DNA of 64,000 bases from DATCKG01 sp036562385 (GCA_036562385.1 DATCKG010000099.1:1-64000), one strand, 5' to 3'; counted from the first letter of the stretch, positions 42,823-52,174 are shown. The notes: generated by a model not told the origin, from the sequence alone. Numbers and translations: made by a program.

Positions 42823-43917
42823 TTACCTGACAGCCTTCTCGGTCTCGGGATCGAAGAGGTGAACCCGCTCGGTGTTGATGGCCAGGGTAATCTGATCGTC
42901 CGGCCGGAACCGCATGCCCGGATCCACCCGTGCCGTAAGCTGGTTCTCCCCGCTGGACAGGTAGAGGTAGATCTCCGAACCCAGGGGCTCCACCACCTCC
43001 ACCCGGGCGGGTACCCGGGCGCCGGGGAACCGGTCCAGGGCGGCCGGGTCGGCCTCCACATCCTCCGGACGAACGCCCAGGATCATTTCCTTATTGGCAT
43101 AGGGCCTCGCAGCGGCCGCCAGCGCCTCCGGCAGACGGACGCTGAAGGTCTTGGTATGGAAGGTGGTGGCGTCCTCGGACAGATGTCCCTTCAGGAAGTT
43201 CATCGCCGGAGAACCGATAAAGCCGGCCACAAACAGGTTGGCGGGCTTGTCGTACAGTTCCTGGGGCGGAGCCACCTGCTGGATGACACCGTCCCGCATG
43301 ACCACGATGCGGTCGCCCATGGTCATAGCCTCGACCTGGTCGTGGGTCACGTAAATGGTCGTGGTCTGCAGCCGCCGCTGCAGCTTGGACAGCTCCGTCC
43401 GCATCTGCAGGCGCAGCTTGGCGTCCAGGTTGGAAAGCGGCTCGTCCATCAGGAAGACCTTCGGGTTCCGGACGATTGCCCGTCCCAAGGCGACCCGCTG
43501 GCGCTGGCCGCCGGAAAGCTCCTTCGGCTTACGACCCAGCAGATGGCTCAGGCCAAGCATCTCCGCGGCTTCCTTCACACGCTTGTCAATCTCGTGCTTC
43601 GGCAGCTTCCGCAGCTTCAACCCGAAAGCCATGTTTTCGTACACGTTCATGTGGGGATAGAGCGCGTAGTTCTGGAAGACCATGGCGATGTCCCGGTCCT
43701 TCGGAGCCACGTGGTTCACCAGCCGGCCGTCGATGTAGATCTCACCGGAGGTGATCTCTTCCAGACCGGCGATCATGCGGAGGGTGGTGGACTTGCCGCA
43801 GCCGGAGGGACCGACGAAGACGATAAACTCCTGATCGGCGATGTCCAGCGTGAAGTCCTTGACCACCTTGACTTCGCCGAAATTCTTGTACACGTGACGG
43901 AGACTGACCTGTGCCAC
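42823..43917 (-). CDS. MsmX/UgpC-type ABC transporter ATPase
   Basis: This 364-residue ATPase has Walker A GPSGCGKST, signature LSGGQRQR, Walker B VFLMDEPLSNLD, the switch THDQ, and a C-terminal TOBE domain (from about 240) ending with an INTERVHLFDPETEKAV-like strand. This is the MalK/MsmX group that powers carbohydrate importers. No permease or binding protein is adjacent, which fits MsmX-type ATPases that serve several transporters. The GTG at 43917 follows AAAGGAGG. Confidence 0.95.
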   Translation of the reverse strand: MAQVSLRHVYKNFGEVKVVKDFTLDIADQEFIVFVGPSGCGKSTTLRMIAGLEEITSGEIYIDGRLVNHVAPKDRDIAMVFQNYALYPHMNVYENMAFGLKLRKLPKHEIDKRVKEAAEMLGLSHLLGRKPKELSGGQRQRVALGRAIVRNPKVFLMDEPLSNLDAKLRLQMRTELSKLQRRLQTTTIYVTHDQVEAMTMGDRIVVMRDGVIQQVAPPQELYDKPANLFVAGFIGSPAMNFLKGHLSEDATTFHTKTFSVRLPEALAAAARPYANKEMILGVRPEDVEADPAALDRFPGARVPARVEVVEPLGSEIYLYLSSGENQLTARVDPGMRFRPDDQITLAINTERVHLFDPETEKAVR

Positions 43918-44160
43918 TGCGAATCCTCCTTTGGCCCTTTGAGCCCTGGTGTATTCGGGGCGGGGCGGTCCCGGCCCGCTATCAATCGCCTCCCCGTCGG
44001 GGGAAAGCGTTGTAGCCATCAACAAATCTCCCAAAAACAAGGTCCTTCACCATCGTAGCCCGCCTGCACACTGAGCGGAAGTGCACATCCGCACTATGGT
44101 GTTAGTTCTTTTCAGCCATTGTTGCCGACGCCCCTTACCGTGACATCGGACCAAAGGGAA

Positions 44161-44199
44161 AGAACCACGCAGCTGGTCTGCCGCCAGCCGCGTGGTTCT
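44161..44199 (-). terminator. Terminator of rluB
   Basis: A 10-bp outer stem (44161-44170 with 44190-44199) with an inner AGCTGG/CCAGC pairing is followed by TTCCCTTT on minus, 7 nt after the rluB stop. Confidence 0.8.
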
Positions 44200-44206
44200 G
44201 CACGTC

Positions 44207-45178
44207 TTACGCTCTGGCCGCCCGGGAGCGCCGGGAAGGGGCGTTCCGGCGCCGGGACGCAGCGGCCGCCGCGCGCTCGGCCCGGGAAGGCCGCAGGCCC
44301 ACCGCCGCTTTCAGTTCCGCCACTTCCCGAGTGGTCAGTTCGCGCCACTGTCCTACCGGCAAATCCCCCAGGTGCAGGGGGCCCAGCGTGGTCCGGCGCA
44401 GATGGATCACCTCATGGCCGATGGCCTCGCACATGCGGCGCACCTGCCGGTACCTGCCTTCGTGAATCCGGATCGAAAGCACCGCACTGTTGGGTGGATT
44501 GACGGCGATCATCTTCACATCTGCCGGTGCCGTGGGGCCGTCGTCCAGTTCGATCCCCTTCGCCAGCCGGCGAAGCTTGGCCGCACTGGGAACACCCCGG
44601 ACCTTGACGATATAGGTCTTCTTCACCTGGTGGGACGGGTGCATGAGCCGGTAGGCCAGCTCCCCGTCGTTCGTCAGAAGCAAGAGCCCCTCGCTCTCGT
44701 AATCCAGCCGCCCCACCGGGTAGACGCGCTCGGCCACTTCGTCTCCCAGCAGGTCTATCACCTTGGGCCGCCCCTGCGGGTCGTAGAGAGTGGACACGTA
44801 CCCCTTGGGCTTATTCAGCATGATGTAAACCAGTTTTTCGGGCTTGCCTAATGGCCGTCCGTCCACCTCGATTACGTCCCGTCCCGGCACCACTTTAGTC
44901 CCCAGTTTGGTGACCACCTTGCCGTTGACGGTAACTCGCCCGGCCAGGATCAGTTCCTCACTGTGCCGCCGGGACGCAACGCCGGCGTGAGCCATCACCT
45001 TTTGCAGCCGCTGGGCCACCAGAGCCTCCGCGGAGTCGTCCTCCCGGCCGCCCGATCCGGACGTGTTTGCTGTCGTGCCCCTGAAGATGGCTGCTCGTCC
45101 CTCCGAAGCGCCAGCCGCGGCCAAACCGCTCCGGTGGCCGCCGGTCTGCCGCCGGAGCTTCCGGGGCTTCTTTACCAT
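44207..45178 (-). CDS. rluB: RluB-family rRNA pseudouridine synthase
   Basis: This 323-residue protein has a low-complexity basic N-terminal 50 residues, an S4 RNA-binding domain (about 55-110), and the RsuA/RluB synthase domain with GRLDYESEGLLLLTN holding the catalytic Asp. RluB-group members modify helix 69-90 region uridines of 23S rRNA. The tail is Arg/Ala-rich. The ATG follows TGAGGTG. Confidence 0.93.
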   Translation of the reverse strand: MVKKPRKLRRQTGGHRSGLAAAGASEGRAAIFRGTTANTSGSGGREDDSAEALVAQRLQKVMAHAGVASRRHSEELILAGRVTVNGKVVTKLGTKVVPGRDVIEVDGRPLGKPEKLVYIMLNKPKGYVSTLYDPQGRPKVIDLLGDEVAERVYPVGRLDYESEGLLLLTNDGELAYRLMHPSHQVKKTYIVKVRGVPSAAKLRRLAKGIELDDGPTAPADVKMIAVNPPNSAVLSIRIHEGRYRQVRRMCEAIGHEVIHLRRTTLGPLHLGDLPVGQWRELTTREVAELKAAVGLRPSRAERAAAAASRRRNAPSRRSRAARA

Positions 45179-45277
45179 GGGCGCAACACCTCACCATCGG
45201 ACAATTGCGGTCATAGGATGGGGTACTCTGCCATGCCAGTGCCACAGCCCATCGGCGTTCGGAGGTGAACCGCAGGG

Positions 45278-45736
45278 GTGAGACTGGGCCTGGAACTTTT
45301 CGCCAAGCAGCCCGCAGCCATACGGCTGGGAACCTTTTTTGAAACCTGGCTGGCCACACCCGCGGGGACCGTCCGCCGCTCCCTGGGGCGGGATGAATAC
45401 CACCTGGAACTCCTGCTGCCAGCAGGGCGGCGTCTGGCTGCCACGGGGCGAACCCACATCAGTCAGGTAGACCTGGAAAAAGCAGGACTGGGTAGCAACC
45501 AGGCTCGAGGTGCGCAGCTCGTCCCCGCCCCACTGGAACCCGGTGTGCCCATGATCTTGGGAATCCGCACCAACCTCTTTCTGAGCCTTCCCGCCCTGTA
45601 TCAGGGCTGCCGGCTGCGGCTCTTGCGGGATGGCCTGGACCCCCTGGACTGCGACCTCACGGAGCCGCGCATCGCCGCCCAGGAAGTGGCCGCAGGACGC
45701 TACATTGTGGAGATCAGCCGGCTGCTGAATCCCTGA
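45278..45736 (+). CDS. Unknown protein, 152 residues
   Basis: This soluble protein has several beta-type segments and no recognisable family. GTG start with GGAGG about 12 nt upstream, slightly far. It is divergent from rluB and convergent with ridA. Coding looks likely from composition, but the function is unknown. Confidence 0.55.
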   Translation: MRLGLELFAKQPAAIRLGTFFETWLATPAGTVRRSLGRDEYHLELLLPAGRRLAATGRTHISQVDLEKAGLGSNQARGAQLVPAPLEPGVPMILGIRTNLFLSLPALYQGCRLRLLRDGLDPLDCDLTEPRIAAQEVAAGRYIVEISRLLNP

Positions 45737-45753
45737 GCCGGCTTCCTCCTTCT

Positions 45754-46215
45754 TCAGTCTTCCACGCGGGCGATCAGTTCAACCTCGCAGGCCGAATCCA
45801 GGGGAAGCTCCGAGACGCCCACCGCCGAACGGGCGTGCCGCCCCGCCTCGCCGAAAACCGCCTGGTACAGTTCCGAGGCGCCGTTGGCTACCCCGGGCTG
45901 CCCGGTGAACCCCGGTGCACTGCTGACAAAAACCGTGACCTTCACGATCTGCCGGACCTTGTCGAGTGATCCCACGGCAGACTTGAGAACGGCCAGCGTG
46001 TTGACGGCACACAGCCGGGCCGCCTCATATCCCTGTTCCGGGGTCAGGTCACGGCCCACCTTGCCCTTGTACTTCAGTTCGCCGTCCGCCACCGCGATCT
46101 GCCCGCTGACGAAAACCAAGTCCCCGCTCCGGACAAAGGGAACGTATGCGGCCACCGGTTTGGGGGCCTCAGGCAGGGACAGTCCCAACTCCCTTAGTTT
46201 CGCTTCGACGCTCAT
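45754..46215 (-). CDS. ridA: RidA-family enamine/imine deaminase
   Basis: RidA proteins hydrolyse reactive enamines and imines formed by PLP enzymes. The 153-residue protein has VSGQIAV, VFVSSAPGFTGQP, HARSAVGVSELPLD and a CEVELIARVE end. It is of the longer YjgF subgroup with an N-terminal helix (LRELGLSLPEAPKP). The ATG at 46215 follows AAGGAGG. It lies downstream of spmB on the same strand. Confidence 0.93.
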   Translation of the reverse strand: MSVEAKLRELGLSLPEAPKPVAAYVPFVRSGDLVFVSGQIAVADGELKYKGKVGRDLTPEQGYEAARLCAVNTLAVLKSAVGSLDKVRQIVKVTVFVSSAPGFTGQPGVANGASELYQAVFGEAGRHARSAVGVSELPLDSACEVELIARVED

Positions 46216-46273
46216 GCTGAAGCGGCCTCCTTGCGGCATTCCAGCGATATCCTTTCCCATTGTTACCACAAGG

Positions 46274-46804
46274 TCAGCCGAAAAACCAGTTGCAGACATA
46301 CAGGGCGGACAGAAAGCCGGCAAAATCGGCAGCAAGCCCCACCACCGGCGCGTAGCGGGGGCGGCGCACACCCACCGAACCAAAGTAGACCGTCAGCACA
46401 TAAAAGGTGGTATCGGTGGAGCCCTGCATGACAGAGGCCAGGCGTCCAATAAAGGAGTCCGGATGCTGGGTCTTCAGCAGGTCGGCCGTCACCGCCAGGG
46501 CCCCGGCTCCGGACAGGGGCCTGACGATCATCAGTGGCAAGATCTCGGTGGGAAAGCCCAGCCGAGCCGTCACCGGGCTGATGAGCCGGGCCACCAGATC
46601 CATGGCACCGGACTCCCGGAAGACGGCCAGGGCGACCATCATCCCCACCAGATAGGGGACGATCCGCACGGTGATCTGAAGGCCCTCTTCCGCTCCCTCG
46701 ATGAACGTTTCATACACCTTCACCCGGCGGAAAGCACCCCATAGGGGGATGCCCGCCAGCAGGGCGGGAATCGCCCACAGGGAAAGGGCACTCACCCAGG
46801 ACAT
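46274..46804 (-). CDS. spmB: Spore maturation protein B
   Basis: This 176-residue membrane protein has nucleoside-recognition (Gate) domain features: VRIVPYLVGMMVALAVFRESGA, IVRPLSGAGALAV and STDTTFYVLTVYFGSVG. With SpmA it is needed for spore core dehydration in Bacillus. It starts 5 nt after the spmA stop. Confidence 0.96.
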   Translation of the reverse strand: MSWVSALSLWAIPALLAGIPLWGAFRRVKVYETFIEGAEEGLQITVRIVPYLVGMMVALAVFRESGAMDLVARLISPVTARLGFPTEILPLMIVRPLSGAGALAVTADLLKTQHPDSFIGRLASVMQGSTDTTFYVLTVYFGSVGVRRPRYAPVVGLAADFAGFLSALYVCNWFFG

Positions 46805-46808
46805 GGGA

Positions 46809-47402
46809 TCACCTCCCCCGGGCCCGGAGGGACTGCCTCACCAGCCAGTCCAGCAGGATCCCCACGACCCCTGCGAAGGTGGAGGCGATCAGGGTCGCCC
46901 CTACAATTTCCGCGGGGTTCGCCGACCCGGAAGCCGCCCGCAAAGCGATGATGGAACCGGGAATCAGCGTGATGCAGGACGTGTTCAGGGCCAGGAAGGT
47001 GCACATCGCCTCAGTGGCGGTCTCCTTGTCGCCGTCGTTGAGCCGCTGGAGCTCCTGCATTGCCTTCAGCCCCATCGGGGTGGCAGCGGAACCGAGGCCC
47101 AGCATGTTGGCCGAGATGTTCATCAGGATGGCGCCCACCGCCGGATGATCCCGGGGCACCGACGGAAAGAGCCAGCGGACCAGGGGCCTGAGCAGCCAGG
47201 CCAGCCCCTCCATCAGCCCGCTGCGCTCGGCGATCTTCATGAGCCCCATCCAGAGAGCGTTGAGGCCGGCCAACCCGATCATGGTGTCGATCGCCAGCCT
47301 TGCGGCTGCGAAGGCGGCGTCGGTGACGGCCTGGGCCTTGCCGGTATGGGCGGCCACCGCGACCCCGACCACCATGAGAAACAGCCAGATTCCATTCAAC
47401 AC
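46809..47402 (-). CDS. spmA: Spore maturation protein A
   Basis: This 197-residue membrane protein begins VLNGIWLFLMVVGV and has IMNISANMLGLGSAATPMGLKAM and a FLALNTSCITLIPGS block, all typical SpmA. The GTG at 47402 follows GGGAGGTGG and gives the normal family length; upstream ATG codons would add an unlikely basic extension. It forms an operon with spmB. Confidence 0.96.
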   Translation of the reverse strand: MLNGIWLFLMVVGVAVAAHTGKAQAVTDAAFAAARLAIDTMIGLAGLNALWMGLMKIAERSGLMEGLAWLLRPLVRWLFPSVPRDHPAVGAILMNISANMLGLGSAATPMGLKAMQELQRLNDGDKETATEAMCTFLALNTSCITLIPGSIIALRAASGSANPAEIVGATLIASTFAGVVGILLDWLVRQSLRARGR

Positions 47403-47505
47403 CGGCGCCACCTCCCGGATACCAATCCGGTCCATCTCTATGCGTTCCCACCGGAAAGCATGTCCCCTTCCGGGAGGGACCGGCTGCCGGAAAAGGCGTC
47501 CGAGA

Positions 47506-48759
47506 TCAGGCGGCAGCATGAACCCGACGGTGGCCGAGCCTGCCCCGGTGTGCCAGCAAGTAAAACCCCATGGAGGTGGAAAACCGGGCGACAGAGGATA
47601 GGATCAGGGCGTTGCGGGCGGTCACCGCGGCCATCAAGTGCGCCCCCACCACCGGAGCGATGGCAGCGCTGAGGCACACCAGGGCCGCGTGCACCGACAG
47701 ATAGACAGGCCGCCCCTCCCTTGGGGAGACGTCCAGCAGGGTGTTGAGGACAAACAGGTTGACCCCTGCCACTCCGATGCCGAAGAAGAGGTTGACCACC
47801 ATGACCCAAAAAGGACTGGGGGCCAGGGCGGTCAGCACCGGCGCCATGGCCAGAATCATGCTCGATATCGCCAGCATGCGAAGGTTGCCTACCCGCTGGG
47901 CCTTGCGGGCGAGGAACGGGTACGCAATCACGGCGGACAGGCTGTTGGCCAACGTGACAAGGCTGATCCAGGTGTTGTTCATCCCCAGGTCCGTCACCTG
48001 ATAACGGGTGAAGATCGGCCCAGCCATCTGCCAGGTAAAGTGAAAGGGGATGGAGCAACAGACAAAGGCCAGAAACGGCCGGTGGCGAAAGACCGCCACG
48101 TGGGTCCGCCATCCGGTTTCTGGCCTGCTGGGGGTGGCGGCAGGCGGCTCGGGTCCCCCCTGCGCCGCCGTCCAATTGTCAGGTTCCCGCATGCGGAGAA
48201 AGAGCCAGATTTCCACCAACCCGCTCAGGAACGAAAGGAAGAAGAGGATCTGGTACCCCTGTGGGTACGAAAACAGGTGGTCCAAGGCCCAGCCGGCAAG
48301 TAACACGGTGATCATGCCGGCGCCGGTGGCCCAGGCGTTGCGGGCCGCAAAGACCTTGCCCCGCTCTTCCACCGGAAAGATATCCGCCAGGAAAGATTGC
48401 TGAGCTGTGTTTCCCACCGAATTGGGAGCCACGATGAGCACCCAAAAGAGAATCAGCGCCCAGACCCGCCAGGCCACCGGGAACCAGGGTACTGCCGCCG
48501 CCCCCAGTGCAGCGCTGCGGCTGACCAGCTGGATCACCGCGATCCACGCCTGCTTGTGAGGGGACTGGGCTATGGCAGAGGCTAAGAACAGCACCGCCAC
48601 CACACTGGCCACCTGCGGCCAGGAGTTGAGGTAGCCGAGCTGGAGGTCATCCGCCCCTAACCGTACTGCAAAGACCGCCACATATGTGTTGACGATGTTC
48701 AGGAAGATGGCTTGGACTGCAGCGTTCCAGACGTTGTAGCGTTGATTGCGTTGATCCAC
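47506..48759 (-). CDS. MFS transporter
   Basis: This 417-residue protein has about 11-12 membrane helices in two halves, joined by a cytosolic loop (near 190-225) rich in Pro. Typical MFS features are present, such as the ADIFPVEERGKVFAARN loop between helices 4 and 5. The substrate is unknown. The GTG at 48759 follows GGAGGTTCATCCC. It lies about 100 bp upstream of spmA. Confidence 0.88.
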   Translation of the reverse strand: MDQRNQRYNVWNAAVQAIFLNIVNTYVAVFAVRLGADDLQLGYLNSWPQVASVVAVLFLASAIAQSPHKQAWIAVIQLVSRSAALGAAAVPWFPVAWRVWALILFWVLIVAPNSVGNTAQQSFLADIFPVEERGKVFAARNAWATGAGMITVLLAGWALDHLFSYPQGYQILFFLSFLSGLVEIWLFLRMREPDNWTAAQGGPEPPAATPSRPETGWRTHVAVFRHRPFLAFVCCSIPFHFTWQMAGPIFTRYQVTDLGMNNTWISLVTLANSLSAVIAYPFLARKAQRVGNLRMLAISSMILAMAPVLTALAPSPFWVMVVNLFFGIGVAGVNLFVLNTLLDVSPREGRPVYLSVHAALVCLSAAIAPVVGAHLMAAVTARNALILSSVARFSTSMGFYLLAHRGRLGHRRVHAAA

Positions 48760-48883
48760 GGGATGAACCTCCGCATCGTTGCAAAGCACTTGCTGCCAAA
48801 CTTATTCTATTATAGCACGCTGGTAATACGCGGACAGCCCTGCCCATACGTTTTCCAGTAAGGAAGACAAGGGGGGATGTCCG

Positions 48884-49951
48884 GTGCTCCAGCGGCGGTG
48901 GACCCTGTTCCGGGTGGTGCGGATCAACCGCTGGTCACTGGCCCTGGTCCTTGCCGGCGCGCTCGCCCTGCTGCTCCTGCCTCCTTCCCGTCTGGTGCCA
49001 GCAGCCGGAACCGGGGAGCAGCGGGTGGCCGAGGGCGTGACGCTCCTGGGCCGGGACTTTTCCGGCAAAACCGAGGCCGAGGCCAAAGCCATGTTGAAGG
49101 GGATGCGTTCGGCCCTGGAGAGTCCACCCATCAACGCCCGGGAGGAGCGGGATGCCCGGGGCATCCGCCTGGTTACCCCGGAACTCAACGGGCTCCGCCT
49201 GGACGTCAACGCCACCTGGGCCCGGCTGGCCGCGGCCCCTCGGAATACCCGGGTGGAACCAGCCTTTCAGGTGGAAACGCCCTCCCGCCAGCTGGCCGAT
49301 TACCCCCTGGGCGTCATCCACAGGGGGAACCCAAACAAACAGGCGGTTACCCTGATGATCAACGTGGATTGGGGAACCCCTGAACTGGAGCAGATGCTTC
49401 CGATTCTGAAGCAGCGGGGCGTGAAGGTCACCTTTTTCGTCTCCGGCACGTGGGCTGAAAAGAACCGGGAACTGCTGCGCCGGATGGCCCGGGAGGGACA
49501 TGAGATCGCCACCCACGGCCACCGGCTCACCCACGGCCCCAAGGAACTGGCCGCCGCCGGCCGGCTGAAGGCAGACATCGCACAATCCGTGGCGGTGATT
49601 CAAGCGATCACCGACCAGCCGGTTCGGTACTACGCGCCCCACATGTCCGAGGTCAGCCAGGCCATCGTGGAAACAGCGTCCGCCCTGGGGCTCCGCACCG
49701 TGCTGCCCAGTCTGGACACCGTGGACTGGCACAGCCAGACCACTCCCCAGCTAATCCTGAGCCGTCTGCAGAAGGCCGGTCCCGGGGACCTGATCCTGCT
49801 GCATCCCAAGCCCAACACCGTGCAGGTGCTGGATACCGCCATCGGCCAGTTGGAGCAGCGGGGGCTGAAGCCCGTCACCTTGAGCGAAATGCTCAGCCCC
49901 GACCCCGAGGTTCCTACCGCCGCCGCCCACCCGGTCCTTCGTACGCAGTAA
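48884..49951 (+). CDS. YlxY-like polysaccharide deacetylase with altered metal site
   Basis: This 355-residue protein has an N-terminal membrane helix (about 16-42), a middle domain (about 50-145), and a NodB domain (about 150-345). HEIATHGHRLTH keeps the metal-type His pair. The TFDDG motif reads NVDWG, so the first Asp is kept and the second, a metal ligand, is Trp. This INV-x-WG form is typical of Bacillus YlxY, a probable sporulation deacetylase homologue. GTG start behind AAGGGGGG. Catalytic activity is uncertain. Confidence 0.85.
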   Translation: MLQRRWTLFRVVRINRWSLALVLAGALALLLLPPSRLVPAAGTGEQRVAEGVTLLGRDFSGKTEAEAKAMLKGMRSALESPPINAREERDARGIRLVTPELNGLRLDVNATWARLAAAPRNTRVEPAFQVETPSRQLADYPLGVIHRGNPNKQAVTLMINVDWGTPELEQMLPILKQRGVKVTFFVSGTWAEKNRELLRRMAREGHEIATHGHRLTHGPKELAAAGRLKADIAQSVAVIQAITDQPVRYYAPHMSEVSQAIVETASALGLRTVLPSLDTVDWHSQTTPQLILSRLQKAGPGDLILLHPKPNTVQVLDTAIGQLEQRGLKPVTLSEMLSPDPEVPTAAAHPVLRTQ

Positions 49952-49954
49952 AGA

Positions 49955-49996
49955 GGGCTGTCCCGGAGCAAGCGGCTCCGGAGACAGCCCTTTTTT
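49955..49996. terminator. Strong terminator between the deacetylase and SleL-like genes
   Basis: GGGCTGTC (49955-49962) pairs with GACAGCCC (49983-49990), with an inner CGGAGC/GCTCCG stem, and is followed by six T on plus. It can also serve the convergent gene. Confidence 0.92.
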
Positions 49997-50002
49997 CGCT
50001 CA

Positions 50003-51583
50003 TCAGGGACCCAGCACCGACCAGATCGCCGGATCCTCCAGCCCTAGCCGCCAAATTGCCACGCCACCCAGGCCGTAGTCCCGGACCAGACTCAGCTTTA
50101 CCGCGGTGGAGCGGGCATCCTCGTAATAGACGATCCGGGGTACCCCGTCCCGAACATAGGTAAAGTAGGGTACCTGGGCCTCCGCATCCCATTGAACGGC
50201 CGCGCCGTACTCCTCTGCCAGGGCCATGGCCCCGGAGGCCGACAGCGCCCGCCCCTGGGTGGTGCCCTGGATCCACTCATACCCGTACGCGCCCAGTCCA
50301 AGCAGAACCTTATGGGGCGGAATCTGGGACGCGGCGTACTGGGCTACCTGTCGAACCCAGCCGTAGGAAGCCACAGGCCCGGCGGGGAGGCCTGGCAGGT
50401 GCTCGTCGTAGGCCATTACCGCCACGTAGTCCGCGTAGGCGCCCAGGGCCCGGTAGTCAAAGGCCCCCTCCCAGATCGAGGTGGTGTCATCGTAGGTCTT
50501 ACCGGGAACCGAAAGGGTCAGTTGCAACCCTTCGGCCTTCGCGGCGTTATACAGAAGGCGAACAAACGCTGTATAGTTCTCCCGCTGATCCGGCGGAATC
50601 CGTTCCAGATCGACGTTAATTCCGGAGAGGCCCTGCTGCCGGGCCACCGCGATCACGTTGGCGATGGTCCGGTCCCGGACCACAGGGTCCGAAACCACCG
50701 CCCGGGCGATCTCCGGGCTGAAATTGTCCCCGCTCCAGTTGTGGAGAAGCCCCTGGACCGGCAGGCCCCGGTCCCTGGCCTCCGCCATCAGTTCCGGATA
50801 GGCCCGTGTGATGATGTTGCCGTTTTGATCCACCGCCATCTGAAAGTTGACCACCAGGTCCACCACACCCCCGGACCGGATCAGACTGCTGAGGGACCGC
50901 CAGTCCCCCTCCCAGTCCTCGGAGTAGTAGCCCAGGACCACAAAGTCGTCCCTCACTGTCCGGGACCGGGCCGGCTCCGGAACGGGGATCGTGGCCTTCA
51001 GGTGTATACCAGACCGGGATCCGGCTCCGGGCACATCTTCCTCCGTGCCGCTGCTCGGCGGCTGGGAGGCGGTCCCGCCGGACGCTTCCGTGGCGGGCAG
51101 GTCTACCTGCGGCTGCAGGCGGCACCAGTAGGGCAGCCGCAGAATCTGACCGGGCCGCAGGGCAGTGTCCCGGAGCTGGTTGAGCCAGCGCACGGTCTCA
51201 CTCTGTGTTCCATATTGGCGGGCCACGGAGGCAAGGGTGTCCCCCTCCCTTACCACGTGCAAGGGCCCGTAGGTCCCGTCATGTTCCGCCGCAATCGCCC
51301 GGAGAGTAGTGGCATCGGCCAAGCCGCGAACCGGGAGGCCGAAGTCGGCCTGAAACCGCCGGATCGCGTCGCGGGTTCGTCGCGAAAAGATCCCGTCGGG
51401 AGGGCCCACGTCGTATCCCAGGTTGGCCAGTCGCATCTGCAGGGCAGCCACTTCCGGACCGCAGGAGCCTTCCTGCAAGACCGTGGATCCCGCCGGGGCC
51501 GCCCAGGCTCTTGGGGTGCCCAGAGCCAGGAAGATGAATATCATGACCCATAGGATAATGACATAACCATATTCACGATCCAA
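50003..51583 (-). CDS. SleL/YaaH-like GH18 protein with peptidoglycan-binding and LysM domains
   Basis: This 526-residue exported protein has a signal peptide (about 1-29), a PG_binding_1 domain (about 40-98), a LysM domain (about 108-152), a Pro/Ser-rich linker and a GH18 domain (about 215-526). The catalytic motif GINVDLERI (near 331-339) keeps the acid Glu. The layout fits SleL/YaaH-type N-acetylglucosaminidases that degrade spore cortex fragments at germination. TTG start behind GGAGGTG. Confidence 0.9.
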   Translation of the reverse strand: MDREYGYVIILWVMIFIFLALGTPRAWAAPAGSTVLQEGSCGPEVAALQMRLANLGYDVGPPDGIFSRRTRDAIRRFQADFGLPVRGLADATTLRAIAAEHDGTYGPLHVVREGDTLASVARQYGTQSETVRWLNQLRDTALRPGQILRLPYWCRLQPQVDLPATEASGGTASQPPSSGTEEDVPGAGSRSGIHLKATIPVPEPARSRTVRDDFVVLGYYSEDWEGDWRSLSSLIRSGGVVDLVVNFQMAVDQNGNIITRAYPELMAEARDRGLPVQGLLHNWSGDNFSPEIARAVVSDPVVRDRTIANVIAVARQQGLSGINVDLERIPPDQRENYTAFVRLLYNAAKAEGLQLTLSVPGKTYDDTTSIWEGAFDYRALGAYADYVAVMAYDEHLPGLPAGPVASYGWVRQVAQYAASQIPPHKVLLGLGAYGYEWIQGTTQGRALSASGAMALAEEYGAAVQWDAEAQVPYFTYVRDGVPRIVYYEDARSTAVKLSLVRDYGLGGVAIWRLGLEDPAIWSVLGP

Positions 51584-51701
51584 TGGCGCACCTCCGGGTT
51601 ATTTTACTTTATCTGGCATATACCTAGATTATACGGAGGGCGCAAAGTCATTGTCATGAAGCAATTCCTGGCACCCAGGCATCAACCCAAAACAAGCACA
51701 G

Positions 51702-51729
51702 CAAAAAGCGAGGACCCCCGGCCCTCGCT
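51702..51729 (-). terminator. Terminator of the 49-residue gene
   Basis: A 7-bp stem (51707-51713 with 51723-51729) is followed by TTTTTGCTG on minus, 5 nt after the stop. Strong U-tract. Confidence 0.85.
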
Positions 51730-51733
51730 GCTC

Positions 51734-51883
51734 TCAGCCTCGATGCAGTTCCTCCAGCCCGGCGTCCCGAAGGATCTCTTCCAACACTTCGGAGTTAATG
51801 GAGATCGCCTTGTTGGGATGGCCACCGTGTCCTTCATTGGTGGGACGCACAGGGAAACCATGATCACCGAAACCCTTCCGCAT
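51734..51883 (-). CDS. Small 49-residue protein with its own promoter and terminator, unknown
   Basis: The ATG at 51883 has AAGGAGG 8 nt upstream. The product begins MRKGFGDHGFPVRPTNEG, has a GGHPNK turn and ends in an acidic helix (EVLEEILRDAGLEELHRG). No family was recognised. It is flanked by a good promoter (52066-52094) and a strong terminator (51702-51729), so it is a self-contained unit. Two overlapping frames (51682-51939 and 51656-51952) lack comparable signals. Confidence 0.65.
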   Translation of the reverse strand: MRKGFGDHGFPVRPTNEGHGGHPNKAISINSEVLEEILRDAGLEELHRG

Positions 51884-52065
51884 TTGCATCGCCTCCTTCT
51901 CTCTCTTTTTTTTGTCCCTCGGAGGCGGCACTCCGCCAAAACAGAACAGTGACCTCCGCCGAAGCAGCAACGGGGTCACTGGTCGCCTGCCCGAATCAAC
52001 ACTGTGAATGCAACCGCTGACGCAACTGGATCTTGTGTGCGGCTGTGCCGCCTGGTGGTTTATTT

Positions 52066-52094
52066 ATATTACACCGGAGACAAGGGAATGACAA
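52066..52094 (-). promoter_or_regulatory. Promoter of the 49-residue gene
   Basis: On minus, TTGTCA (52094-52089) and TAATAT (52071-52066) are separated by exactly 17 nt. The surrounding sequence is locally AT-rich. Sigma-A type. Confidence 0.6.
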
Positions 52095-52140
52095 CACTTT
52101 TTTCCTTTTCCCCTGCCTCCGGATCACGTTTCGGGTACAG

Positions 52141-52174
52141 CAGCGGCACGTCGCCTCGATGCGACGTGCCGCTG
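52141..52174 (-). terminator. Long hairpin after the tRNA genes
   Basis: A perfect 14-bp stem (52141-52154 with 52161-52174) with a 6-nt loop lies just beyond the 3' end of tRNA-Val. It probably ends the tRNA transcript. The minus-strand tail is not U-rich. Confidence 0.6.

Noticed and set aside
51656..51952. Plus-strand 98-codon frame and minus-strand 85-codon frame around 51.7-51.9 kb
   Set aside because: The 49-codon frame has the matching ribosome binding site and ends 5 nt before a terminator; the others do not.
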